A DNA stretch of 64,000 bases from Rana temporaria (GCF_905171775.1 NC_053492.1:182750778-182814777), one strand, 5' to 3'; numbered from the stretch's first letter, positions 1-10,257 are shown. A program made the numbers and translations. The notes: generated by a model from the sequence alone, not told the origin.

Positions 1-403
1 GCTGTTTGTTAGGATCTTCATATAAGAGAGACATCTCATTAATGAAAGTATCAAAAGCTCCCAAAAGATCTCCATGTTCTTCTATGTATGTATCAGCCCA
101 TACTCTGGGTTCACCTCTGAGATAGGTAATTAAAGTGAGGATCTTTATTCTATCAGAGTAATAAGTGCGCGGACGTAATTCGTACATCAAACGACATGAA
201 CTAATGAATTGTCTATAATTCTTCCTTTCACCAGAAAATAGTTCTGGTGGGCAGACCTTAGCTTCAGGTCTGTCTCTAGCTTGTGCATGATTGAGATTGC
301 GTAAGGTATCATTCTGAACACGCAATTCATTCATGTTAGCAGTCAGGTTATCCACTTTTTGGGAGAGTGTAACTAAATGATTTGCAAGTTCAGCTGGATC
401 CAT
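1..403 (-). CDS. Ty3/gypsy-like gag, N-terminal part, runs off the window edge
   Basis: Reading the minus strand from the ATG at 403, the frame stays open for 134 codons to the window edge, so the 3' end is missing. The first 45 residues look like a coiled-coil leader (heptad-like L/V with N and Q). Then come PELFSG, a block with QFISSCRLMYEL, an RIKIL helix and RGEPRVWADTY. This order (P-x-F-S-G, then a small helical capsid-like domain with a WA motif) is the pattern of Sushi-type Ty3/gypsy gag and of the domesticated RTL/PEG10 and PNMA families, which is established knowledge. No frameshift or stop is visible in the part present. The upstream region (404-1700) looks like a retrotransposon leader or LTR, which favours a mobile element over a domesticated gene. 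Protease, RT and integrase would lie outside the window. Confidence 0.7.
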   Translation of the reverse strand, partial: MDPAELANHLVTLSQKVDNLTANMNELRVQNDTLRNLNHAQARDRPEAKVCPPELFSGERKNYRQFISSCRLMYELRPRTYYSDRIKILTLITYLRGEPRVWADTYIEEHGDLLGAFDTFINEMSLLYEDPNKQ

Positions 404-451
404 GTTGAATGTTTTCTTTTTTTTTTTTTTTTTAATTGGGTTGGAATATTA

Positions 452-1688
452 TGTTACGACCCTGATTCTGAGAACACTCTGTCTCAAGTTTAGACTCCAG
501 CTGTAGAGGCCTATCAGAATTAACCACCAGCTCACTCTCACTGAACTATAAGAGTATGGGGTCTATATCATCATATCCTCTGATTGGAGCAAAACATGTA
601 GTAATAGTTTAATACTTGTTAAACTATGTAGTAACCTTTGTCTAGAGAAATGACAAGGATAAGTCTTTAGTAAGTGCTTTCTGAATATATAGGTAGTGGA
701 CTTCAGTCATGTAGGAAATTAGTACTCCTGGTATAACATATAGAAGCAAACCTCAATATATTTAGAGCAAGTATCTCAACAGTTAATATGTATTTCTGAA
801 AGAGTGAGATGAAGGTAGTCCAGACTATGGGTAGCAACACTAACTGTATGACAAAATAGTCTTTAAACACAAGCAGTTAAAGAGGTAGTGTGGACCAGGT
901 CAGTTTGCATAGGAGAAGATGGTAATCCCAATGTGCAGTAATATGCTCTATATAATTATGCAGTTTAAGAAGTAGTATAGACCAGGTCTGTTTGCACAGG
1001 AGAAGATGGTAATCCCAATATGCAGTAATATGCTCTATATACTTATGCAGTTTAAGAAGTAGTGTGGAGCAGGTCTGTTTGCACAGGAGAAGATGGTAAT
1101 CCCAAAATGCAGTAATATGCTCTATATGCTTATGCAGTTTAAGAAGTAGTGTGGACCAGGTCTGTTTGCACAGGAGTAGATGGTAATCCCAATATGCAGT
1201 AATATGCTCTATATACTTATGCAGATTTAAGAAGTAGTGTGGACCAGGTATGTTTGCACAGGAGTAGATGGTAATCCCAATATGCAGTAATATACTCTAT
1301 ATACTTGCGGTTAGGAGGTAGTCAAGACTGGGAAAATAAGCACAGGTGTATAGCTGGTGGTCCTTCTATCTAGTATAGCAAATAAGATCTGGATCCAAGT
1401 ATCCCACAAGTGAACTTCAAGGTTGGTGTGAGTTGGTGGAGGGTCTCCAGGTGGCGACAGGGTCCAACAGGAATATTCCAACAACCTGTCGCCAGTGCTG
1501 GAGGTTTAAATAGCCCGGTCTCCCATGCACGCCGAGCGCCGCACACTGGAACGCACTTCCGCGTTCCAGCGTGGAGCGCAGACGTCCGCGTACCGGAAGT
1601 GACGCGGATGTCTATGTGAATGGAGCGCAGCTGTCATAGTAGGTAAAGCTGCGCTCCTAGTACCCAAATTAACGCTAATAGCGTTACA
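452..1688 (-). mobile_element. putative 5' LTR / leader of the gag-bearing retrotransposon
   Basis: The block begins TGTTACG and ends CGTTACA on the plus strand, so it has TG..CA ends. It lies directly upstream of the minus-strand gag start. On the minus strand a TATTTAAA box lies at 1512-1505, just downstream of a GC-rich stretch (1510-1670) holding inverted GGAACGC motifs, as expected of an LTR promoter. I could not find a standard primer-binding site starting TGG next to 452, and the second LTR is outside the window, so the exact limits are inference. Confidence 0.4.
872..1303. repeat. five copies of an ~86 bp tandem repeat in the retrotransposon leader
   Basis: Each unit runs from GCAGTTTAAGAAGTAGTGTG through CACAGGAGAAGATGGTAATC to GCTCTATATACTTAT. 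The copies differ by a few substitutions. The first (872) and last (to 1303) are the most diverged and the central ones are the most alike, which fits growth by unequal exchange. Confidence 0.85.
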
Positions 1689-1807
1689 AAACGGGAGGGG
1701 CGAGAGGCCATTGGGCGAATGGATTCACATAGAAAAGGGAGGGATGGCCATATACCTATGCTGCTGGACTAGAGTTGAGTACCCTACTATTATGTCAATC
1801 TGTTTAG

Positions 1808-3452
1808 ATGCAGGATATGTTACTGGCCATCACTTCGTGGAACGTACGAGGAATGGGGGACCCAATCAAGAGAACATCAGTTATGTCACTCCTGGAAGAC
1901 GGTATGCCGGGACTAATATGCTTACAAGAGACACATTTGACCAAGGACTTAGTTTCATTACTGAATAGTCGTAAATTTCAAGCCCAGTTCCACTCGGTGC
2001 ATTCCTCCTACTCAAGGGGGGTGAGCATAATGGTGGGGAGGGGTGTGACGTTTTCCTGTACCGAGTCTCAGATAGACGACCAAGGTCGAAAAAATATATT
2101 TCTTTCCTGCCTAATTGAGAACAGCCCATATATTCTGGCCAATATGTATATCCCCCCGCCATTTAGGCTAGATGTTCTATATAAGCTCCTTGAGTTTATA
2201 CTTGATAAAACAGCTCTTCCTGTGATAGCTGTAGGGGATTACAATGAGGTTTTGGATAGAAGTTTGGATAGATTTCCTCCCCGAAAAAAATCTAGTGAGG
2301 GGCGACTAGCTTGATTCCTGGAGGAAATAGGGATGAGAGATATATGGAGAACTTATTTTCCACAGGACCGCCAATACTCGTGCTATTCCAACTCCCATCA
2401 TACGCTTTCCAGAATAGATTTGGCTGTGGGTAGTGAGGATGTAATGCCCCTGGTAAGGAGAATATGTTATGGCCCCAGAGGGGTCTCGGATCATTCCCCT
2501 CTGGTGCTAATAATAAAGATTGGAGTTAAAGTCTCACGCAATGAATGGAAGTTTAACCCAGGTTGGCTGGAGTTGATTGGTGACCCAGGAACCTTGGAGT
2601 CTAAATTAAAATAGTTTGTATATATTAATACAGGATCCGCACCGACGGGAATAGTTTGGGACTCTCTGAAAGCCTTTATGCGAGGCCTGCTAATTCAGCA
2701 GGTTGCCAGGGTAAAAAAAGAAGGGAGAGAGCAGGAGGGCAAGTTGGCCCGTGAGACCACTCAAGCAGAACTGAGGTTTATCGAGCAGCCCACTCCAGCC
2801 ATGCGGGAAGCATGGTTGACAAAACAGCTAGAGTATAGAACAGCCACTCTGAGAAGTGCGGAGAATAAGCAAACTCTACAAAGGCAGTGTCAGTTTGACA
2901 AGGGAGAGAAGGTAGGGCGGATGTTATCTCTCTTGAGTAGAACTAACTCCCCCCCGTCAAACATCCTAGCAATAAGGACAATAGCGGGAGAAACTTCTAT
3001 GGATGGCCAAGTGATTCTACAAACGTTTTGCGAATATTATAAAGAATTGTATAAATCTAAAGGGGGGGTTGGGAGAGGAGCTATGGAAACGTTTTTTCAG
3101 AAAATAGTAGTCCCTATCCTGCCTGATGAGGACAGACAGTCCCTGGAAGCACCAATCAAGTGAGATCCAGCAAGCAGTAACCGAGATGCCAAACCAGAAA
3201 TCTCCTGGCCCGGATGGGTTACCTATCGAGGTATACAAGAAATTCGGCAAGATTTTGCTTCCAGAGTTGTTGAAGGCTCTGGAGGGGGCTGAAAGTGGAG
3301 GTACACTCCCCCGTTCAATGTTGGAAGCAACTATCATAGTAATTCACAAGGAGGGGAAAGAAAAATCGACGCCCTCATCCTACCGCCCAATTTCTTTGTT
3401 ACCTACCGATGTTAAGATCCTAGCTAAGATCCTAGCTAAAATGTTAATATAG
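1808..3452 (+). pseudogene. L1/Tx1-type LINE ORF2 remnant (endonuclease plus start of RT)
   Basis: Frame 2 opens with an APE-type endonuclease: SWNVRG near residue 10, a CLQETHL block, a VGDYNE block, and after an in-frame TGA (2312-2314) the terminal SDHSPL motif (about 2489). A second in-frame stop (TAG 2612-2614) follows, then a linker rich in K, E and Q. A +1 shift between 3126 and 3163 moves the frame to the RT start, with SPGPDGLPIEVYKKF (about 3200) and SYRPISLL (about 3380). These motifs are those of L1-clade non-LTR retrotransposons, including amphibian Tx1. The copy ends before the catalytic FADD box, so it is 3' truncated and dead. No target duplication could be defined. Confidence 0.85.
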
Positions 3453-3673
3453 CTATCGCTACTGAGTTGCACGCATGAACCGTTATTGAGTTCTTTTGTT
3501 ACACATCACCTATTATCCAAGTATATTCTTATAATTTACATGGTTCAAGTGCTACACTTTGTTTTTTCTTTTGTTATTGCTTTTTTATTCAAAATTAGCT
3601 GTGTTAGCAGCTGTGCTTTTTAGGCAGCGCAGTGTACACCATATTTTATAAAAATAACTAAAAGACACTCACC
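3453..3673. other. unassigned AT-rich stretch
   Basis: No gene, terminal repeat or protein similarity was recognised here. It separates the truncated LINE from the minisatellite into which the Penelope element inserted. Confidence 0.5.
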
Positions 3674-3754
3674 ATCTATATACCATCAACCCCGGTATAT
3701 ATACCTCCCCATTTATATACCATCACCTCTGTATATATAACTCTTCATCTATAT
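3674..3754. repeat. ~37 bp minisatellite, left flank of the Penelope element
   Basis: The units read roughly CATCTATATACCATCACCTC then TGTATATATACCTCCCC. The same repeat in the same orientation resumes at 8004-8080 on the other side of the 4.2 kb element, so it is the pre-existing target sequence. Confidence 0.8.
3736..3754. repeat. 19 bp target-site duplication, left copy
   Basis: TATAACTCTTCATCTATAT occurs here and again, identically, at 8004-8022, immediately flanking the composite element. Because it lies in a minisatellite, part of the match could predate insertion. Confidence 0.65.
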
Positions 3755-3819
3755 TTGAGAAAGGTTTGTGTGGTTGGTTTCCAACACAGACAGTACTGCA
3801 CCAGTCCTTGAAAATTAAA

Positions 3820-4854
3820 AATATGAAAACTAGGAAAAACTGAGTAGGTGTTAAGACTATGATATAGGACTGTGATTATAGGACTTTGTGGTGTGTCGTG
3901 TCAGGGATAGGTGAGCTAATAATTCAAGATAGAACGTTGTATAGAAAAATATCACAATTTATTTTAAATACATAAAAAAATAGAATACAATGAATAAAAT
4001 CATTGGTTGCCCTGTTACAGACGAAATGCAAATAATAATTAGATGAATTTGATGTTAGTCGCCGACATGTTTCGCAAGAAGGAGCGTCTTCTGGGCGCCG
4101 CATTCATCTACAATACATTCTCATCTAATGATATGTGAAAAAAAAGCAAATTAGTCACATATAATATTTAACGGGTATAGGATGTAAAATTTTGTAGTTC
4201 ATTCTTGTATTAATACAACACAGTAAATATGGATACATGCTCACCAGCAACTGTAGAATAGCAAACCCCGTCAGCAAAGACACATGAGGCACAACAAAAG
4301 GGAGATGGACATGACCATAGGGTGGAAGCTTGCCCGAGCTGCAACTAGAACCCCCTGCGGGAGTCAGATCCGCAGAGTTTAGAGTGAAGCCGTGCCCCTG
4401 GTGAATTTCACATAGCGATAGGTAGAACAATGAAATCTATAAGGATAATGATAATGGCAACTAGTAAGGGTTGTATATGTGTGTATGTGAATATTAATAC
4501 ATATTAATGCGTATATAACGACAGTTCGCTGATATTAAACAGCGTGCCTATCGATAATATTCAAAGTCAATGTATATATGATTAATCCCATTGCTGATAC
4601 ATAGCAAGAGATAGCCGCATAGAGAAATAAGGTTAATATACAATGAATATTAGCATCCAATGTCGAAAAGCACTTTACCCTGAAGGACTGGTAAGTTATG
4701 CAACAGGGAAACAGAGAGAGAAGATCAGGCTTCTAACAACACTTCAAAGGGTCCATCACCAAAGCGCCACATAAAGAGGATTTGAGAGGGGGAACAAATA
4801 ACCTATTTGTCCATACCTCAGCTTGTATTGGCTCTAAGTGTCCTCCCACTGGAT
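3820..4854 (-). repeat. left inverted arm (pLTR) of the Penelope composite
   Basis: This is the reverse complement of 6686-8001, apart from a 301 bp insertion present only in the right arm and scattered substitutions. The inner boundary is where the shared sequence reading CCTCCCACTGGAT (ending 4854) stops matching. Confidence 0.85.
4038..4129 (-). ncRNA. hammerhead-ribozyme-like motif, left Penelope arm
   Basis: On the minus strand the order is: outer helix I strand ATTAGATGA, inner helix I CGCC, core CAGAAGA, one extra base, a short GC/GC helix II, GAAAC, a two-base loop, GTC, inner GGCG, and outer TCATCTAAT. The canonical core is CUGANGA, so only position U4 is changed (to A). The pattern GAAAC-NN-GUC gives the one-to-two-pair helix III described for Penelope hammerheads. 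The core change probably weakens or abolishes cleavage. Confidence 0.6.
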
Positions 4855-5460
4855 GTCTGTATGTCTCCGTTGCCCCGGCGTGTGTCTGTTCTTACCACAC
4901 GCCGGCGGTTAAATATCCAGGGCGACCCGGAAGTGAAGGGTCAGATTGACCCCTGACATCACTTCCATCGGATCCAGACTGGCCGCGCATGTGCAGATGG
5001 GCCAAAACACGGATGTACTGCGCATGCACCGCAATCTGTGTGGATGGGAACAAACCCATCCTCAGCAGCAGGATCAGCAACTTCACTTCCTGGATAGCTG
5101 ACGCTCAGGCAGCGCCACCCAGTGGTTCCCAATACCTATTGTTGAATACACAAATGCCTGCTGACAGAGAGTGAAAGTCCACACTTGGTATTAAACATAA
5201 AAGAAAAAGAGCAAATAATAACATAATACATAACAATGTGCATAGTCAAACAGACACTTGTTTGATATATAGATTGAATAGATAGATCAATCTAGTCTCT
5301 TGTCCTTCCGACAGGAGGATTAGTAATTTAAACTAAAAAACATATATACTGACTATTTGTCAATTTACCAGTTGATAGACCGGCTATACCCAAATATGTC
5401 CACTAGATGGCACGTGTGGGCTTAAACCATTACTATTTTTATGTATAAATAAAATTCAGT
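4855..5460 (-). other. GC-rich pLTR / 3' region of the minus-strand Penelope copy
   Basis: This stretch lies between the endonuclease frame and the left arm and has no counterpart in the right arm. It contains CpG-rich motifs around CGCGCATGTGC (4985) and an ACTAGATGGCACG block at 5402 that recurs in the foldback at 15302. Confidence 0.5.
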
Positions 5461-5462
5461 GA

Positions 5463-5894
5463 TTAACCCTGCAAGGGATCATACTCCTTATTTATAAGAA
5501 TGGTTTGAAGGATAAGGCTGAATTCAAGCCTGGCGCATAAGTGGCTCTTTGATTGAAAATCCAGCGGGTTTCCTGCTGTAATATTTTTTTTATCAAAGTT
5601 ACCCCCTCTTTCTGAAGGGGAGATAACTTCTAGAACAAAAAATGAAACAACAGCAGGGTCAAAACTATGTTGTAACCCTACGTGATTACAAATCGGTGTG
5701 TATAATAGACCTGCTTCCAAATAATACAGATGGTCCTGAATACGCTTAGCGAATGGTCTCTTTGTTTTCCCTATGTAGAATGCACCACAGGTACAGGTGG
5801 CTAAATAAACACCCCCCACCGTGGTGCAGTCTGCATAAGTTTTAGATTTATGGTAGCCTCCCCTTGGCAGGGGGCATCCCGTTCCCTCCCTCAC
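5463..5894 (-). pseudogene. Penelope GIY-YIG endonuclease domain
   Basis: This 143-residue frame has GVYLATC, then ten residues later FYIGKTKR, then AKRIQDH. These are the paired GVY/YIG strand motif and the downstream helix with the conserved arginine of the GIY-YIG nuclease fold. In Penelope-like elements this domain is the C-terminal part of one RT-endonuclease protein and nicks the target DNA (established). Here the frame overlaps the end of the RT frame by 4 bases in a different phase, so a single-base shift near 5890 separates domains that should be fused. The frame ends at TGA/TAA near 5463, before the pLTR, about the expected C-terminus. Confidence 0.8.
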
Positions 5895-6586
5895 CCAGGG
5901 GCATCGAATCGATCACAATGACCGCATCTAAAGGTCCCTTTCTGCTCCGCTGCATTGGCAGCTAATGTGTTTAAACTTAGATGGCTATGTACTAAATTGT
6001 CTCTAATGGATCTCGGTCGTCTATAGACAATTTCAGGTTGTGTTGCCACATATTTGGAGACAACCGGGTCTTCCGCAAGGAAATACCAGTTATTGGCTAT
6101 AATCCGGCGGAAGACATCTTGATTGTCACTGAACGTAGTGATATATTTGGTTGTGGAGTTAGTTTCCTTTTTTTGGGGTTCAAAGATCAGAGCTTCTCTG
6201 GTTTTAAGTTTAGCCCTCTGGTAGGCTTCCCTCAATACCTTTTTGCTATAACCTCTCAGCAGTAATCTCGTATACAAAGCCTTAGATTCGATTTCGAAGT
6301 CTACCTCTTTGGTACAGTTTCTTCTGATCCTCAGATATTGTCCGAAGGGAATGCTTCTTACTAGAGGGCGGGGATGGGCACTTGAATAATGTAAAATTGT
6401 ATTCCCTGCCGTTTCTTTACGATAAAGATTACTATGTATAAGGCCATTCGGATCGATGATCAATTTCAAATCCAAAAAAGGAATGCTGGTAGTATTTGAT
6501 TGGATCGTGAATTTTAAATTGAAACTGTTGAAACTGTTATGCGCCGCGATGTACCTCTGCCACATTTTATTGTGGCGGAGGTACAT
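5891..6586 (-). pseudogene. Penelope reverse transcriptase, C-terminal half
   Basis: This is an open frame of 231 residues. The recognisable order is SIPFLDLKL, GLIHSNLYRKETAGNT, LHYSSAHPRPL, IPFGQYLRIRRNC, LLLRGY, and near the end RCGHCDRF with a CxxC pair. This is the post-catalytic (thumb and connector) part of Penelope RT. The N-terminal palm with YIDD is absent from this strand. At the start the codons RYI are followed directly by AHNSFN, whereas the plus-strand relic at 6575-6690 reads RYIDDV and about 20 further residues before the same HNSFN, so the catalytic aspartates were deleted. The apparent start ATG lies inside the junction hairpin and is not a natural start. Confidence 0.82.
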
Positions 6587-6588
6587 CG
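6547..6588. repeat. hairpin at the head-to-head junction
   Basis: An 18-base arm starting CGATGTACCTCTGCCACA (6547-6564) pairs with 6571-6588 around a TTTTAT loop with one mismatch. It is the exact symmetry point between the plus-strand and minus-strand RT pieces. Confidence 0.9.
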
Positions 6589-6690
6589 ATGATGTCCTGG
6601 TCGTCTGGGCTGGATCAGTCGATCAACTAGCAGATTTCATGAAGTACATCTCTCATAACAGTTTCAATTTAAAATTCACGATCCAATCCA
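6568..6690 (+). pseudogene. Penelope RT palm fragment with the YIDD box
   Basis: On the plus strand WRRYIDDVLVVW is followed by a helical stretch and HNSFNLKFTIQS. YIDD with hydrophobic flanks is RT motif C. The fragment is about 40 codons long and then joins the pLTR arm at about 6686, where the sequence changes to GTGGGAGGAC. It keeps the 20-odd residues missing from the minus-strand copy. Together the two show that both strands derive from one RT gene that was folded back and internally deleted. Confidence 0.75.
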
Positions 6691-6902
6691 GTGGGAGGAC
6701 GCTTAGAGCCAATACAAGCTGAGGTATGGACAAATAGGTTATTCGTTCCCCCTCTCAAATCCTCTTTATGTGGCGCTTTGGTGATGGACCCTCTGAAGTG
6801 TTGTTAGAAGCCTGATCTTCTCTCTCTGTTTCCCTGTTGCATAACTTACCAGTCCTTCAGGGTAAAGTGCTTTTCGACATTGGATGCTAATATTCATTGT
6901 AT

Positions 6903-7203
6903 CTGCACATGTTTACTTACTAAGAGGCATCTGGCACATTATAGTGATCCTTATCTGTGATTCAACACTTCTGTCCCACCCAGCCCCACATATCCAGGCT
7001 TACCAAGTTTACCTTCATCTTTTATGTATTGAATTTAAAGTAGTAATGATAAATATTAATTATACAGGTTTTGGGATTACCATCAATATACCGACCTGTT
7101 TATTACGGCTCCTCAGGGGATCGGTCACCCCAGGATCTCGCCTCCACTATTTGCCCCTATGAGAATTTAGGCGGTTTAAATTGCAATAGTAGGTATGTAA
7201 CAT
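6903..7203. mobile_element. 301 bp insertion in the right arm, 6 bp duplication
   Basis: The left arm reads straight through ATTGTATATTAACC. The right arm has TTGTAT at 6897-6902 and again at 7204-7209 with 301 bp between. No terminal inverted repeat or poly-A tail was seen, so the class is unknown. Confidence 0.6.
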
Positions 7204-7717
7204 TTGTATATTAACCTTATTTCTCTATGCGGCTATCTCTTGCTATGTATGAGCAATGGGATTAATCATATATACATTGACTTTGAATATTATCGATAGG
7301 CACGCTGTTTAATATCAGCGAACTGTCGTTATATACGCATTAATATGTATTAATATTCACATACACACATATACAACCCTTACTAGTTGCCATTATCATT
7401 ATCCTTATAGATTTCATTGTTCTACCTATCGCTATGTGAAATTCACCAGGGGCACGGCTTCACTCTAAACTCTGCGGATCTGACTCCCGCAGGGGGTTCT
7501 AGTTGCAGCTCGGGCAAGCTTCCGCCCTATGGTCATGTCCATCTCCCTTTTGTTGTGCCTCATGTGTCTTTGCTGACGGGGTTTGCTATTCTACAGTTGC
7601 TGGTGAGCATGTATCCATATTTACTGTGTTGTATTAATACAAGAATGAACTACAAGATTTTACATCCTATGCCCGTTAAATATTATATGTGACTAATTTG
7701 CTTTTTTTTCACATATC

Positions 7718-7809
7718 ATTAGATGAGAATGTATTGTAGATGAATGCGGCGCCCAGAAGACGCTCCTTTTTGCGAAACATGTCGGCGACTAGCATCAAAT
7801 TCATCTAAT
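7718..7809 (+). ncRNA. hammerhead-ribozyme-like motif, right Penelope arm
   Basis: The outer helix I is ATTAGATGA (7718-7726) with TCATCTAAT (7801-7809). The inner helix I is CGCC (7750-7753) with GGCG (7784-7787). The core is CAGAAGA (7754-7760), then GAAA (7774-7777), C, loop AT, and GTC (7781-7783) as the predicted cleavage site. Position U4 of the core is A, as in the left arm. It sits about 200 bp from the 3' end of the element. Confidence 0.6.
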
Positions 7810-8003
7810 TATTATTTGCATCTCGTCTGTAACAGGGCAACCAATGATTTTATTCATTGTATTCTATTTTTTTATGTATTTAAAATAAATTGTGATATTT
7901 TTCTTGAATTATTAGCTCACCTATCCCTGACACGACACACCACAAAGTCCTATATCACTGACGCGGTCTTAACACCTACTCAGTTTTTCCTAGTTTTCAT
8001 ATT

Positions 8004-8080
8004 TATAACTCTTCATCTATATACCATCACCTCTGTGTATATACCTCCCCATCTATATACCATCACCTCTGTATATAATG
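8004..8080. repeat. 19 bp duplication (8004-8022) and resumed minisatellite
   Basis: This is the right copy of TATAACTCTTCATCTATAT followed by more units of the 37 bp minisatellite seen at 3674-3754. Confidence 0.7.
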
Positions 8081-9338
8081 GCTAGCGAAGCGACTGATCT
8101 GTGTATGATCAGCTGCATTGGAGGTGAGAGGAGAGATTTGGGGTCTAAAAGACCCCAGATTTCTCCATAAAGAGGACCTGTCATGGCCCATGCTATTACA
8201 AGGGATGCTGTTCATCCCTTGTAATAGTAATAACATTGATCATAAAAAAAGGTAAAGGGACAGTGTTAAAAAAAAAAAAAAAAGTAAATAAAAAAATATA
8301 AAATAGGTATCAGTAATTAGTATCGGCGAGTACTTGAGAAAAAGTATCGGTACTTGTGCTCGGTCTAAAGAGCATAGAGCAAGAGCATAGCACCTGCAAT
8401 CCACTGATTGCAGTTAAAAAGGCTTTGCAGGCTCCAATAAAAATTAAAAAAAATAGTAGGATAGGTGCATTTTCTTTTTTCAAAAGGGGTCAGGCTCCTC
8501 TAAACCTATATGTAATAAAAGTATTAATAATTATTATTAATGTGACAAATTACCTCTGCATTTACAGTTGCATTGAAAATATTCCTTTACTTTACTGATT
8601 ACATATAACTAGAATATGACTTTTGTCCTAAGGTTTTTGCGTAGAAATTTCTGCCAATGTTGTTACAAAAAGTACTCTAAAGACCTCTGGTGGCTGAAAA
8701 ATTTACTACTTAAAGTGAACTTGGGAGAAAAGCAATATGGGAGCTACTATTGCTTACATACAGACTGTGCGGCTGTCATCATTCACTTCCCAACAAATCA
8801 GTGACCCGAAACAAAAATACTGCTACGTTACAGTTCAAATTATTTTAAAACGACATGCTTTGTATTGACTACTTGTTTGAGCAGTAGCTTTACAGTCTAC
8901 TTTAAACAATGGTGACAATGATATAATTCTTCTGTCCAGAGCTTTTTTTCTCAGAAAATAGGTGCAGGAACTCAACCACTCCCCCCGTCAGATTTCACAA
9001 ACAGTAGAAGGGTCCTAAAGGGGCATTAAATACCAGGATTGCATTACATACAGAGTGCAGAGTTCAGGGGGGGGTTACATACAGAGTGCAGAGCTGTCAC
9101 TTGTAAACACAGAAACCAGACTTCTGTGGTTACAAGTGATTGCAGTGAGCAGGCACCAAAGGGTCTGAGCCAAAGGTGGTAGAACTGAGTTCCCCCAAGT
9201 TCCCCCTGAAAAAAAGCCCTGCTTCTGTCGCTTCAGTAGCTAGTGAAGTCTGAACATTCATTCTGAATGTATGTTCTATGCTTGTGATTCACAAGATAGT
9301 GAATCTAGGATCAGGATAAAAGCTCTGGAGATTGTATC
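8081..9338. other. repeat fragments without a gene
   Basis: At 8310-8370 there is a block reading GTATCGGCGAGTACTTGAGA and its near repeat, typical of a diverged DNA-transposon end. A short palindrome GGGTCTAAAAGACCC lies near 8141. The rest shows only short frames with no family resemblance. Confidence 0.4.
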
Positions 9339-9342
9339 TTAA

Positions 9343-9662
9343 CCACTTCAGCCCCAGAAAAATTTACCCCCTTCCTTACCAGAGCACTTTTTGCGATTTG
9401 GCACTGCGTCTCTTTAACCGACAATTGCGCGGTCGTGCGACTTGGCTCCCAAACAAAATTGACGTCCTTTTTTTTATAAACAAGAATAGAGCGACAATTT
9501 CGAAAAAAATGCTATATTTTTTACTTTTTGCTATAATAAATATACTCAAAAAATCTACATATTTTTGGTAAAAAAATCACAATAAGCCTATATTGATTGG
9601 TTTGCGCAAAAGTTATAGCGTCTACAAAATAGGGGATAGATTTATTGCATTTTTTTTTTGAA
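9343..9662 (+). mobile_element. piggyBac-like TTAA element, 5' fragment
   Basis: It starts at TTAA (9339-9342) followed by CCACTTCAGCCCC and shares the long internal block (GCGATTTGGCACTGCGTC through GGTTTGCGCAAAAGTTATAG) with 44052-45136 and 56081-56951. The 3' half and right TTAA are missing. Confidence 0.65.
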
Positions 9663-9671
9663 TAGCCGATC

Positions 9672-10257
9672 GCTGCACTTTCCAAAGTCATACACTATAC
9701 CAGTGTAAAAAGAAACCTATAAAAACCTCCAATAGTGCGATCTGCACACGACTTCAGAGCCAACTTGCAAAATGACTTCTGTATTGAATGCAAGTCGCCC
9801 TGAAGTCGTCCCAAAGTCGTACAGGAACCTTTTTCTAAGTCGGAGCAACCAATTAGAACAGTTTCATAGTACAGAACGGAGCGCGACTTGTCAGGCGGCT
9901 AAGTCGCCTGACAAGTCGCCCCTGTGTGAACTGGCTCTTACAGTGGAAAGTGACAATAGTGCAATTGATAAACTATATAATACTGGATGCTATGCACATG
10001 CACAGGAGCACTTTTTTATGCATCAGTGGATCACTGATAATCTATACAGGATCATAAAAGTGGGAATTGTGCTTCTTTGCACAGCAGCACTTTTATATTA
10101 ATTATCATCGTTGTTTATGCTTTTATATTACACGTCTTTTATATGTTTATTTTTATATTTAATATATGTGTTCATTTATTGCACTATTGTCACTATTGGA
10201 GGTTTTTATATGTTTCTTCTTACACTCGTATAGTGTATGACTTTGGAAAGCGCAGCG
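9672..10257. repeat. inverted repeat pair (9672-9738 / 10185-10257)
   Basis: GCTGCACTTTCCAAAGTCAT at the left matches the reverse complement of the segment ending at about 10257, over some 65 bp with a few differences. Between them lies a MITE-like segment. Confidence 0.7.
9883..9919. repeat. perfect 15 bp palindrome arms
   Basis: GCGACTTGTCAGGCG (9883-9897) and its exact reverse complement (9905-9919) flank a 7-base loop. The downstream GTGTGAACTGGCTCTTA looks like a MITE terminus. Confidence 0.85.

Larger units (their letters stand above)
6686..8001 (+). repeat. right inverted arm (pLTR) of the Penelope composite
   Basis: This is the reverse complement of the left arm. It is interrupted at 6903-7203 by a sequence absent from the left arm. 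It ends at CTAGTTTTCATA next to the right 19 bp duplication. Confidence 0.85.
3755..8003. mobile_element. composite Penelope-like element (two head-to-head copies)
   Basis: Inverted arms at about 3820-4854 and 6686-8001 match over about 1 kb, with 3' ends pointing outward. The middle encodes Penelope-type RT and a GIY-YIG endonuclease on the minus strand (5463-6586) and a small piece of RT on the plus strand (about 6570-6690). Each arm carries a hammerhead-like motif and an AATAAA-rich end. Penelope-like elements are known to carry GIY-YIG endonucleases, terminal pLTRs in direct or inverted order, and hammerhead ribozymes. The minus-strand copy is longer, while the plus copy retains only about 120 bp of RT fused directly to its arm. 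The coding frames are broken, so it is not autonomous now. Confidence 0.85.

Noticed and set aside
5891..6586. Taking the RT frame start (ATG at 6586) as a true start codon
   Set aside because: The ATG lies in the inverted hairpin at the head-to-head junction and precedes truncated RT sequence.
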